Position numbers and translations under genes: made by a program
Notes under the pieces: model-generated
Seen by the model: the letters and a program-made list of their open reading frames with translations, nothing else
Database searches by the model: none
What the model was told of the DNA's origin: nothing
Assembly (NCBI RefSeq): GCF_000003815.2
Contig: NC_049994.1
Span: forward strand, 15,470,409-15,534,408
DNA: 64,000 nucleotides
Direction of reading: 5' to 3'
Origin: Branchiostoma floridae
Lineage: Eukaryota; Chordata; Leptocardii; Amphioxiformes; Branchiostomatidae
Shown here: positions 26,001-36,600 of the stretch, one piece after another
How positions within the stretch are numbered: position 1 is the stretch's first letter
How the letters are laid out: every line of letters starts with the position of its first letter

Positions 26001-28853
26001 AGGCTTTCCTTGGGAGTTTGAAAAAAGATAGAAGTCGACAAAAATACAGGCAATCCAGTAGAGTCCATCCATGAAAAGGGTATCACTGTCCCTAAGTACA
26101 CCACAAAAAGACGAAATTCAAGGTATTTTCCCTACATGGTCTGGTAGAGACTACCAAAACAAACCTTGATACACGAAATGAACATGAAAGTAAAAAGAAA
26201 GAAATACAAGGACAACTGTACAATGTGACACATTTCGGATCGATTTCTTTTGTTGGGTCTCACTGGATGAGACGGCCTTAGAATTACAGGCTATGTTTGT
26301 GCGTGTCGTCGAATTGATAACTCCACGGGTGGGGACGGACTAGTACTGGTCTGTGCCGACCTTTCTCGGCATTTACAATACACTGTGTCATTTTCCTTGA
26401 TATTTCTATCAGGTTGTAACGTACTCTAAGGCTAGGTGGGATAAAGGATTATCAAATCAATACATCAAACTTTGCAAGGTACAGCATTTCAAACATCCAT
26501 AACCGTTCTCTTTGAAGGATATTTAGAGACTGTTGCCATAACTACGCGTCCGCCTGTGGTGATGACGTAACAGATGATGGGGACATCCGGCCAGTGATAC
26601 AGCCGGACTCCTGCAAGGGAAGATGTAACACGGAGAACATTGTCAGGTACAGATTGCTGTTGTTACTAGTTAGAGGGCCTCTAAGTAACTTCAGTCAATC
26701 AAACCACCATCTATTACAACATCCATTGGATTGATTATCTCACATGTAAATAGTACTGATAACTGAACACTACTTCCTTCACTTTAAGCTTTTTACCAGT
26801 CCATAAAGAATACAGTAATCTCTTTCGACTTTCCAGCATGATTGTAATTCCACAGTACCACAATGACAGTGCTATGCTGCTTTCCTTTTTGCAAGGATAC
26901 ACGTTTTGCTGTAAGTCCGATCCTCAATAAACAAAATCTGATAGATGAACTACAATTTCCACATATCTCCACATTTAAGTTTTCCTTATTTTTTATTTTG
27001 TTTTGCTTTGTTCAGCAAAGTGACGTGCAGCTGCACAAGTTCCTGCAACTTGACGGAAACTTGCTGTGATGACTTTGAGGATGTCTGTCAGGGTGGAAAC
27101 GCCAACATCACTACATCTGATAGCAACCAGGTAAGGATGATTTTGTCTTCGAATTCGCGAATCTATTACAGTATTGCTATCAACTAACGAACTACGGGAA
27201 CGAAAAAATCAACTAGTTCAACGGTTTTGTTTCCTTTGACAGCCCCTGCAGTGCGTTGCACCCTGGGACTTCCGCTTCAACTTCTGGATGGTCGCGAGTT
27301 GTCCGCCCAGCTTTGCAGACGACGTCGTCCGAGGGATGTGCGAGACTTCCTACCAGAACGACGACATGTTTCTCCACGCCCCGGTCACGGACAACTCCAC
27401 CAACACCAACTACAGAAACGTGTTCTGTGCCCTATGTAATAACGCTAGGTACATGGTAGGGTGGAAGATGGTTGCCAAATGTGGCTACACTCCTTCAGAT
27501 CCACTGAAAACTATCCTACAAGATAAAAACGACATTTGTGATCATTATTTTAGACCCACTGTTGCCCCTGCGCGACTTTGCTTCCCTCCCCACACAACCC
27601 CGCCCCGTGCAAGTGTTCGCTGCGATGTAGCAAAATGTAGAAACATAACCGCTGTTTTCTACGCAAACGCCCGACCCTTTAGGAACTCTGTATGTGCGGA
27701 GTGCTATGCTGAAGAAGATGACCTTTTCGACACCTCTTGCAAAGCGGATGACACTACGTTCATAGGTTTTCTCGGCACAATCACTGTCCTCTTCGACTAT
27801 TCAGACATTTTGCATAGCAAGATGTCGTCCAATGAACTCGAAGTATTCGAACATACGGAGTCGTGTTCTATGGGGTTTATATACGATCCATTTCGAGATA
27901 CCTGTCGTAAGATCTCTTTTGTACCCCCTACTGAAGAAGTTCCCAAAGATTCAGGTGTAAAACAGGCGGGAGAATCCTTGGAGAATGATCATGATGACCA
28001 TCAAGCACCAACTCAGAGTCCCATTGATGAGTTACCAACTCAAAACTCATATTTCCCACAGCAAAGCGCTACATTTCTCGTCATCAACACTGTTTCTGGT
28101 GCTTCTGCCGTCATTTCTATCTCATATCTCCTATCCGGCCTTCGCCACTTTGCACGAGCCGAATCCGCTGTGAAGATCTGCCTCTTGACATCCCTTCTTC
28201 TGGCACAGATCAGCCAGCTGCTGGGTCAGGTCGTTCCTTCAGCAGCCTGCTGCACGGCCATGTTGGTGTGCACCCTCTGCTTCTGTCTGGCCGCTAGTCT
28301 GTCTCTCACTGCCACAATCCAACACCTGTCTGTCCTACAGCGAGGCGGCACCTGTAAAGCTGCTGCCCAGCTCTTAGTCATTGTGGTTATTCCGCTGGCA
28401 ATGTCAGGAGGGTACGTTGCGCTGGATGATTCAATCCACTTGGGGGCGCCTCGTCCATTGGCTAGTCCTACCTTCTGTTGGATTGACGACCCCGCAAAAA
28501 TGGCAATCACAATGGTCGTGCCCTTAGTGATCTGTACGTTTGTGGATCTCTACTACCTGCTCCGTATGTCCCTGACATGTGCTACCACCGATGGCGTGCA
28601 TGACTCCTTCTTGGCGCTGGGAGCGCTGCAGTTCGTCCCAATCACAGCTGCCATGACCACAGGCGTCATGACTGCCTACTTTGACTCAGAACTACTGCGC
28701 ACGGCTTTCTTATACATGGTGATCTCCTTGGGCGGGGTGGTTGGGTTCCTGTTCCTGGTATTTTCGATTGTTGGGGTTCGGAAGGACGATGCTAACGTAG
28801 TCCCTCCTTTGCCAAGTTCATTTGAAGCCTTGAGTGACCCATCTGCTCCTTAA
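20071..28853 (+). CDS. Receptor A: 2x F5/8C + MIB/HERC2-like + 2x SMB + 7TM (adhesion/Methuselah-like GPCR)
   Basis: Thirteen exons: 20071-20083, 20468-21898, 22144-22626, 22783-23098, 23633-23796, 23914-24002, 24257-24413, 24825-24890, 25128-25150, 25884-25978, 26518-26646, 27016-27130, 27243-28853. The frame holds throughout: 1,563 codons plus stop. Domains: Arg-rich start and hydrophobic segment (~22-42, signal peptide or anchor); Ser/Thr/Asp/Glu-rich stalk to ~481 with an Arg5 run at 399-403; F5/8C-like 482-642 and 643-802; MIB/HERC2-like ~815-880 (INGPTWD, then YDVMWNNGSSGQYVIG and IDL); SMB1 922-959 (CGCDKAC, DCCHNY); SMB2 978-1013 (SCKGRC, TCCDDF); Cys-rich region; 7TM ~1303-1537. No GPS/GAIN motif is visible. 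It is probably a plasma-membrane receptor coupling extracellular binding to G proteins; the ligand is unknown. The large last exon holds all seven helices. The intron at 23,099-23,632 is absent from B and C. Exact acceptors of exons 4 and 12 rest on paralogue alignment. Confidence 0.85.
23135..23290 (+). mobile_element. tRNA-derived SINE inside the gene-A-specific intron
   Basis: GGTTCGAATCC at 23,175-23,185 is a perfect RNA polymerase III B box. It is followed by 'ccttggtaaaggcatttt' and 'cctcactccacccgg', which resemble the conserved central part of tRNA-derived SINEs widespread in marine invertebrates. It lies wholly within the intron 23,099-23,632. Confidence 0.7.
24455..24675 (+). repeat. 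(CTCA)n/(ATTC)n tetranucleotide array, gene A intron 7
   Basis: About 220 bp of 'ctcactcactcattc' repeats start some 40 bp after the exon 7 donor. The same repeat occupies the same intron of gene C (45,680-45,838, as gagt/gaat on the plus strand), so it predates the A/C duplication. Confidence 0.9.
25365..25825. mobile_element. Large foldback element in gene A intron 9
   Basis: The left arm (25,365-25,570) and right arm (25,680-25,825) are inverted copies: 'ggccaagacggttct' pairs with 'agaaccgtcttggcc', and 'gcctggatgtaccctgcttt' with its near-complement around 25,710-25,730. The left arm carries a ~50-bp insertion (about 25,429-25,480). The spacer is ~110 bp and includes a poly-G run. It sits about 60 bp before exon 10 and is not found in gene C's corresponding intron, so it inserted after the duplication. 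No coding capacity. Confidence 0.8.
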
Positions 28854-29332
28854 AAGGGCGACAAAGTTCTCTATACTGACAAGTATCGAAGCCAGTTTCA
28901 TCGCTTCTATTTTAAAAGAATCTGTAACTTGAATATGTCTAAATGTTCAGGGAATATCTTAAAGGTATTGGTTATTATATATACTGCATATACAGGTGAG
29001 ACCGTAATAGCATTAAGTGCGCAAAATTATATCGCTATACAGATATGCATATGTTACGCGATTTTAGTCAGGCTAACTCTATATGTATGTATTGAGCAAC
29101 TTTTGTGGTTGTTGAACTCGGGCGTTTGTGCTCAAGGAACCTGGTCTGAGGTGATCTCTCAACTTTGCCTTGTGTCGTGACAGGCCGGCAACATCAACTA
29201 ATTCGTAAAGCTGCTTATTTTGATGCATTGTGCTGCATCTTCTAATGCTTAAACTTGTAACAGTATCGTCACGTAAATATTAACAGCGAAGCTTGTGATG
29301 TTGATCATAGACGTAAATGAATTTACATCTTC

Positions 29333-29338
29333 AATAAA
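29333..29338 (+). terminator. Probable gene A polyadenylation signal
   Basis: AATAAA lies 480 bp after the gene A stop, followed by 'tgtgaggtcaaat'. It is the first canonical signal seen downstream of the stop. The 3' UTR between holds no other feature. Confidence 0.5.
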
Positions 29339-29784
29339 TGTGAGGTCAAATAACTCGGTTGAATGCTTCTTTACTAATGAAACTAATCATATCCTTAAGG
29401 TTACTCGCTTATAATTACAATATGCTTCTGATGCAAAACCTGATGAAAAAATGATAAAGTAGTTTCAAAAAGATTTTGATAAAACACGATGTGAACAAAG
29501 CCATGGAAACCGAGTTGTTTAAATTGTTCAGAGACGCACGATCCTGGGTCAGCAAAACAGGCAAAGGATTATTCGTACGACTAATAAGGCATCTATCTTT
29601 CGAGGTCATGGTCAGTTCTTACATAGACATTTCCAGACTTTTCCTTTGAAGTGGGCAGTGACAGTGGCAGTGTAAAAGGTTCGATCGTTGCATGAATAGT
29701 CAACCCATCAAATGATAATGCGAGCCAGGAACCCCGTTGAAATCAACATTTTGGAACCAAAACTCAACACAGTTCATGGTATTG

Positions 29785-30430
29785 AATACAAAATTTCAAT
29801 ATCTGACAGTGTACTCAAAGTCATCAAAACTACGCATATCAGATGTTTCTCATGTGCGTGTTATACACTTAACTTGCTTCGATAACAACTTGATGAATTT
29901 CATACTTGGAGCAGGGGAAACCGCATCTCTCAAGATTAATCATCTAAATTTCATGTACAAAGTTACAGTTGAATTTTGCTTTTCGCATCACCATGGTAAT
30001 GAAAACTTGGTATCAAGAGGATAAAATTTCAATATCTGACAGCGTACTTAAAGTCATCAAAACTACCCATATCAGATGTTTTTCGTGTGCGTGTTAGAAA
30101 TTTGCTTCGAAAACAACTGGATGAATTTCATACTTGGAGCCGCATCTCTCAAGATTAATCATCTCAAGTTCATGTACAAAGTTACAGTTGCAATTTGCAT
30201 TCCGAATCACTATGGTATTGAATAGTTGATATAGTGAAAACAAAATTTCAATATCTGACAGTGTACTCAAAGTCATCAAAACTACCCATATCAGATGTTT
30301 CTCGTGTGCGTGTTAGAAATTTGCTACGAAAACAACTGGATGAATCTCATACTTGGAGCCGCATCTCTCAAGATTAATCATCTCAAGTTTATGTAGAAAG
30401 TTATTGTTGAAATTTGCTTTCCACATCGCG
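29785..30430 (+). repeat. Three tandem ~215-240-bp repeats upstream of gene B
   Basis: Copies begin 'caaaatttcaatatctgaca' near 29,789, 30,025 and 30,241. Each continues through 'gtcatcaaaactac', 'catatcagatgtttctc', 'catacttggagc' and 'cgcatctctcaagattaatc'. The array ends about 90 bp before gene B's TATA box, so it lies in the promoter-proximal region. Short frames differ between copies and are not called. Confidence 0.9.
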
Positions 30431-30520
30431 ATAGCATCCCAGACAATTATCTTCATGCTTTGAGAGTGTTCTTTTACCCCGATGCATCACGACAGTCACG
30501 AGCGCTAGTATCTGGAGCCA

Positions 30521-30530
30521 TATATATATA
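30521..30530 (+). promoter_or_regulatory. TATA box of gene B
   Basis: TATATATATA ends 68 bp before the start codon, a spacing like that in genes A and C. Confidence 0.6.
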
Positions 30531-30590
30531 CATCCTGATTGCCAAACAACTAAAAGTAGTCATTGTAGTAGAGGCAGGAACGACGAACGG

Positions 30591-30602
30591 ATGCCACCAT
30601 GA
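30591..30602 (+). promoter_or_regulatory. Four-codon upstream frame overlapping gene B's start
   Basis: ATG CCA CCA TGA: the stop codon overlaps the main ATG (ATGA overlap). Genes A and C lack it. If the leader begins near 30,550, this upstream AUG would be met first and could lower, or by re-initiation adjust, translation. Confidence 0.5.
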
Positions 30603-33600
30603 GACAGCGAGGTAAAGTTGGTACATTTCTGTAGAACACATCTTCATTTAGAAAACGTCACCCATGGTTCTGGCTCATGGTACACTGCCTTGTTACTCAT
30701 TTGTCAGTGATGATGCTCATTCAAATATTTTTAATGACCGTCTGTTGTCCTTTTGTTTAAAGCTCGGCGGCAAAGTATAGGAGGTCGCCAGCGGCGTCCA
30801 TTCAGCCTAGTCATTCTTCTCGTAAGTGCCTGGGCCTTATATCTCATCCCGAAGTACCTTGCAGGAGATCTCTTTCTAGATGGAAGCAAGGGAACAGAAG
30901 GAATACCAACCAAGGCAAGATCAACGAGCTCTCCGGAGTCGACAGTCAGCCGTCGGGGCATGGGCGATCTTCTCCGCAGGCGAGGCAATGGCCAGAAGGA
31001 TGGGAAGGGCATTAGCAACTCCCCGGTGAAGAGGCCACACACCGAGCAACTCGCCTTTATCACTGTCGGCCCTAGCACACCGAGTCACAACGTCAGGTTC
31101 AAGAAGGTAATGGTAAAGAAAACGCCAAATGTGACCCTGCTCAAGATCAGAAAATCGCTCAATAAGAATGGCACACAAAAGGGAGCAGACGCCATAGACC
31201 ACTACTTCACATTCTCAGTCTCAGATAAGGATGCCCTTGAGGACAAGCTGCGACCGACTGCCGATGAAGCCACATTTACCAGTGACGGCACCTTCCAGAC
31301 CATCAGCAACGGTGATCAGGAGAGGAGCCAGCCTGTAGGGACTAAGACGCAAGAAATCGGCCAGACTCATTCAGACAGGTTTTTTTCTCATTACAACCAC
31401 ACAGAACATGGCGTCAGGTCTCAACCAGAGACAATGTTCGACGCTGTTGAAGAGAAAACGCCCAAAATGAACCACCGTGGTAAAGATGAGGTGCCAGTAC
31501 CATACAGCATCGAAGAATTAGACACTCGAACAATTCACGAATCGACGGGAAACGCCACCAATCCCAGGCCCGCCCCTAGAGCCCAATACAAGCCTCGACA
31601 AACACGAGAAGCTAGCGACCCACGCCTTGAAGAGAGTTCAAAGCCCAAGCCTGCTACGAGAGCCCAATCCAAGCCTCGGCAAACACGAAAAGCTAGCGAT
31701 CCACGATTTGAAGAGAGTTCAAAGCCCAAGCCTGCTACGAGAGCCCAATCCAAGCCTCGACAAACACGAAAAGCTAGCGATCCACGATTTGAAGAGAGTT
31801 CAAAGCCCAAGCCTGCTACGAGAGCCCAATCCAAGCCTCGGCAAACACGAAAAGCTAGCGATCCACGATTTGAAGAGAGTTCAAAGCCCAAGCCTGCTAC
31901 GAGAGCCCAATCCAAGCCTCGACAAACACGAAAAGCTAGCGACCCACGCCTTGAAGAGAGTTCAAAGCCCAAGCCTGCTACGAGAGCCCAATCCAAGCCT
32001 CGACAAACACGAAAAGCTAGCGATCCACGATTTGAAGAGAGTTCAAAGCCCAAGCCTGCTACGAAAGCCCAATCAAAGCCTCGGCAAACACGAGAAACTA
32101 GCGACCCACGCTTTGAAGAGAGTTCGGGTGAGCAACCTGTTGCTACACAAGTGCCAGAAGAGTTTTCAACAGCAAACACTCTCTGGAGCCGTGGAAGTGC
32201 CGCTGGACCAAGCATGGAGGCAGTAACACAGATGATGCAGACCACAAGACAAGGTACAGTCAGTAACCTAGAAACAACTGCAGTCAGTACAGCCAAAGTG
32301 ACAACTGCAACAATTGTCAAAGGACAACAACAAGGGGGGTTAAATGCAATGGAAAACGTCCCTAAGTCAGGTAACTACGAGTAGACATGTCTGTCAGAAC
32401 GTAACCCCTCTGTCTTTCTGTTCTAAGTCCTACTTCTTCCGCGGGGTCTCTTTTTCTAAGTCCTTGCTGTAGGTCAAGTGCAATTTACATGCACCAGGGG
32501 ATCGAAGGCCTATCTATGTAACATAGGAGACAAGCACCTGTGTGTCCCGTTTGTTGCTTTCTCTGCTTTCTCTGCTTAGCACTCAGCCTCCTGCTGTAGT
32601 GCCTTGCATAAATGTTTGACCCAAGGGCTACAGAAATGGAGATAGGCGCCATCCCTAAATATCTGTTACAGATGTACGGGCAACTTAGACAAAATCACAC
32701 AAAAATGTCCATGTTAGTATTCCGCAGAATGCGAAGAGATCCGGTTCATTGGTAACATGTTTACAAATGGTCAGTGTGCTTTGCTATGGACACAAGTTAT
32801 CCGAGTCCGATGACATTTCAATGTCTTATGGTGTGCATGTTTTATTTTTTATGCCATCCAGGCAGTATTCACGGTCGGTTACATATTTCTCAGTACTGGA
32901 CAATACAAGACAACCTGCAACACTCACTGTCCACCTGGAATGCTCTATATGACCTAGACCCATACACCACTTGGCGCATTGAGCGGACTCTACCTTTGAT
33001 CATTGACTTTGGAGCTTCATACGAACTTAGTCAGATTCGTATAACATACGAGGAAAATCAGCATGCCATCACAGGGTACAGACTTTACATGTCAGCCGGA
33101 CCACATGTTCAAAGACAGCAAGTGAACTGGACTCACGTCCTGTCCACCAAGCGGCAAAACATCAGCACAGACGGAGTGGAAACCATCGCTGGATTTGGGG
33201 GCACTGGTCGCTCTTGGAAGCTGGATTTTGTACATGTTCTCAATGAGCGACAGTTGTGGTGTAACGCAACGTACATGTACGAAACCTCGGGGGACAGAAT
33301 TAAAAACACGGTTTATGTGACAAGGGTGGAATTTTTCGGTGCAAAAGGTGAGTCACTCAAGGCACATGTAACAATAACTTGGATATCTATGATAGTAGCA
33401 GGCTTTTGTTAGATCAGCAGCTATGGATTTACATCTGATGATTCAATTCAATTCGCAATGCGATTCACCCCTTAGCTAATTGTGCGTTGTTACCTTCGCC
33501 ACGAATGTTATGCTTTCGGTAATGTTCGTGGCTAAGTGTGCATTTGTGTGTGTAATTGCAAGTGAACAAAAATCAAATACATGAAATGATTGAGGTCTAA

Positions 33601-36600
33601 AGACAGGTAAGTAAGCTAAATACTAACATATACAAATATTAAGTGGTTTATTGTACATATGGTACAGAATAGGGTACTAGATCTACGTTACCATTGCGGT
33701 GTTTGACTTTTCCATTGAAGACATTTGAAAATGAAACGCCCCATATATTCTATAATAGATTGATTCGATGATCAAAGTAGGAAGAGCATCTTTTGTGGGT
33801 TTGTTAACAATGGAAAGCTTGGTGTGATTTCGGAAACTATATAATATATCAAGCTCTGGACCTGCTACCTTGTAAACATATTACCATTTTCTTTCACGGT
33901 GATGGAAAGTTGCGGGCGAGGAAATGGCTGAAACACCCGGACACTGGGTAACAGAAAACGGTCCGGAGTCTGGTCCAGAAGCCAAAGAGTACACTGGTTC
34001 TGCTTACTTTAAGGAAGAAATGGAACACGAAGTAAACGAGATACTACTGAGATCCAGACCATATTGGAAACCACTGGGAACAACTCGGTACCACAATAAC
34101 TGGTTTGTCGTCCTGGACTATCATGTCAGTTACACCATGAAGAAGCTGCGAATTGTCAACTACGGCTGTGACTGGAACCATGACGTCAAGGCGTTCACTC
34201 TTCAAGTCTCCAACACGAGAAACCCGTATTACGACTGGACCCCCGTGCTGACCGTGACTGACGTGGCAGCGAACACCTCCCTCCCGCAGTACTTCGGCGG
34301 GTTCTCGGCGTCCGGCCGCTACTGGAGGGTCACCGTAACTGCCACCTACTCGGGCTGGGAGCCGTGGATAAGAACGTTTCAGCTCTTTGGCATCAAGGGT
34401 ATGTGATTTATTTTTGTACACTTCGCAAAGCTATCGTCTGATCACTGGCACGCCAGGTGTCAAGTTCAAGCTTTTAAATTAATCAGATTACAACGTAATG
34501 CCGTGTTCTAGATATTCTTGTGAGTTATATTAATCTTGTATTAGCTAATTTCTTGCCGCTTTGCTTGAAATTTTCCTGGTTTAACATACTGTCGCGTCCG
34601 CTATATTTCCAGACTCGCCATATCTCTGTGAAGCCGTGACATCATTTTTGGGAAGAGGCAGTATCGTAGTGCGTGGTCCTACCTTCAATGACACAAACGA
34701 CGTGGTGAGGAATATTTTGGCATCTTTTACTGTCACTTTGCATGTTGAATGCCTATACCCAAGGCAAGCTAATCTCATTTTATCTGATATATAATATTCA
34801 CTGCGAGAACATTACATTTTTAGGGAGTCATGGGAGGGAGTCTTTGTGACATCTAACCATAATGTTCTCACAGGGTCAAATAGACAAATATGGTCTTTTC
34901 TCTTGCCGTAGAGATTCCTAGCCGCAGGTAAATTGCAAAGGTCAGCATATTTGAACTCTCCAGCCTCCAGGGCTTGTACATTTCAGTTTCAGTAAAGAAT
35001 AAGATGAATGAAAATGATTTGACATCTAAAAATGTCGTAACTAGATGTTCTCTTTCAGGAGGACGATGGTACGATGGGCGTGATTCTACGGAGAATGTGG
35101 AGTGACACTGACAGGTTTTCACGCGTATATGACGTCATGTGGAAAAAAAGCGGGGGCACATACGTCATCGGTGAAACCGGAAATTCGCGCACGCGGCATA
35201 TTGATCTTTTTCCCGCCGGCTTCGGTTCGTCTAACCACTTTACTAAGATCTTCTTGATTCTTAACTAAGGGCGCGGTCACATAGGTCGTGCGATCGTCGT
35301 ACGATTTTGATGCCATAGGATTTTCAAGCAGGCCGTGAGAGAACCAACCACCGACATGGGTTGAAAACAGCATTTTGTGTACCAAGACAGTAGAACTTTA
35401 TAGGAGACGTAAGATTTTGTCCTGCAAATTGTCCGAAGTTAGCGATCGTGCGACGATCGCACGACCTATGTGACCACGCCCTTACTGAAAGCTTCTTCAT
35501 TTTAACTCATATCATCATAACCAATGGTAGGTTTGAAACATAATATCTACATAGCCATCACCAATCATAGTTTAGAGTTTCTGTTTCATTTGCTTCCATA
35601 TTTCCTTCAGATTGTCGACGAAATGTCCTTCCGGACACACTGTTACCCGTTCGGTATGACACCTGTTGCGTTCCGGGTAAGACATACTTGACTATGTACT
35701 TTTTAGATATGCACGAAATGAAGAACAAATAAATGCTTCTTGACATCTCTTGATGACTGCGACAGTATGATGTACCATTTTTAATTAGACTATCGTTGAT
35801 ATTTATTGTTTCAGGTCACATAGACTGGAGTCCACAGGTTAGTTCCTTGTTCGTCGAAGAGAGTGTGCTGTTTGTCTCCTTTTCTTATCTATGAGTACCT
35901 TTCTTCCTCTTCAATGCCTATCAGGGTTTTTACACGTATCTTGTGAACCGAATGAAATTTGGCACCAGGATAGAGTGTGCTAATACATCTGCCGTTTAAA
36001 ATGACTTTATTGAGTTTTTTGGCAATTCTGAGACCAAAAGTGTATATTTTGCCCCCTGCACCATGGTATTACAACCGAATGACCTGAAATTTGGTAAAGA
36101 GGTCACCGTGCCTTGATCATATGCCCATATAGATTCAATAACCATTTAACTATAACCTTTTGCCATACAGTAGTCTTTGTTTCCTTCTTGGTTTCAAAGA
36201 GTAGCACGTCAGTTTTGCACCGCAATTTCAAGATAAGACTATATGTTTGATCGAAAATCTTTCAGCTGAATGTCTGATTTCTCCCCCAGCCTGAGCTGAG
36301 GGGGCTCCTGTGTGCCAACAGCGCTACCTGTAAGGTGTGCGGCAGCATGATGGGAAATTCCTGTGGATGTGACAAGGCATGCAGGTAAACTGTCGTCCTA
36401 ATTTTGGTTCTGTTCTTGTATTAATGAAGTCGTAACCCATGTTGATTTAGTTTATTGATTTATTTGTGTTTTGTTGTTTATCCACTGTCTGTACACATAT
36501 GTATGTATGTCTATGTGCATGCCATATTGTGATGGTCAGTGGGTGGAAAGGAGAGAAAAATAAAGCTCAGAAAGATCATGCCTTCTTTTACTTTTTGTAT

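Larger units (their letters stand above)
18240..28860 (+). repeat. Left arm of a ~10-kb inverted duplication (contains gene A)
   Basis: Reading 18,240 to 28,860 forward matches 51,850 to 41,590 in reverse complement. Landmarks: 'ggtgatactctgac' (18,259) pairs with 51,822-51,835; 'acaagctatgtaa' near 18,705 pairs with 'ttacatagcttgt' near 51,381; the proximal promoter, every exon and most introns of gene A match gene C. Indels distinguish the arms. The unannotated 18,240-19,990 part is non-genic flanking sequence belonging to this arm. Confidence 0.85.

Noticed and set aside
25647-26072. 141-codon minus-strand frame in gene A
   Set aside because: It is antisense to gene A exon 10 and the right arm of the foldback element.
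31535-32320. A 261-codon minus-strand frame and a 199-codon +1 frame with strong 27-residue repeats
   Set aside because: Both are shadows of the 81-bp coding minisatellite (81 is a multiple of 3, so several frames stay open). The gene B frame is the one that splices to the conserved domains.
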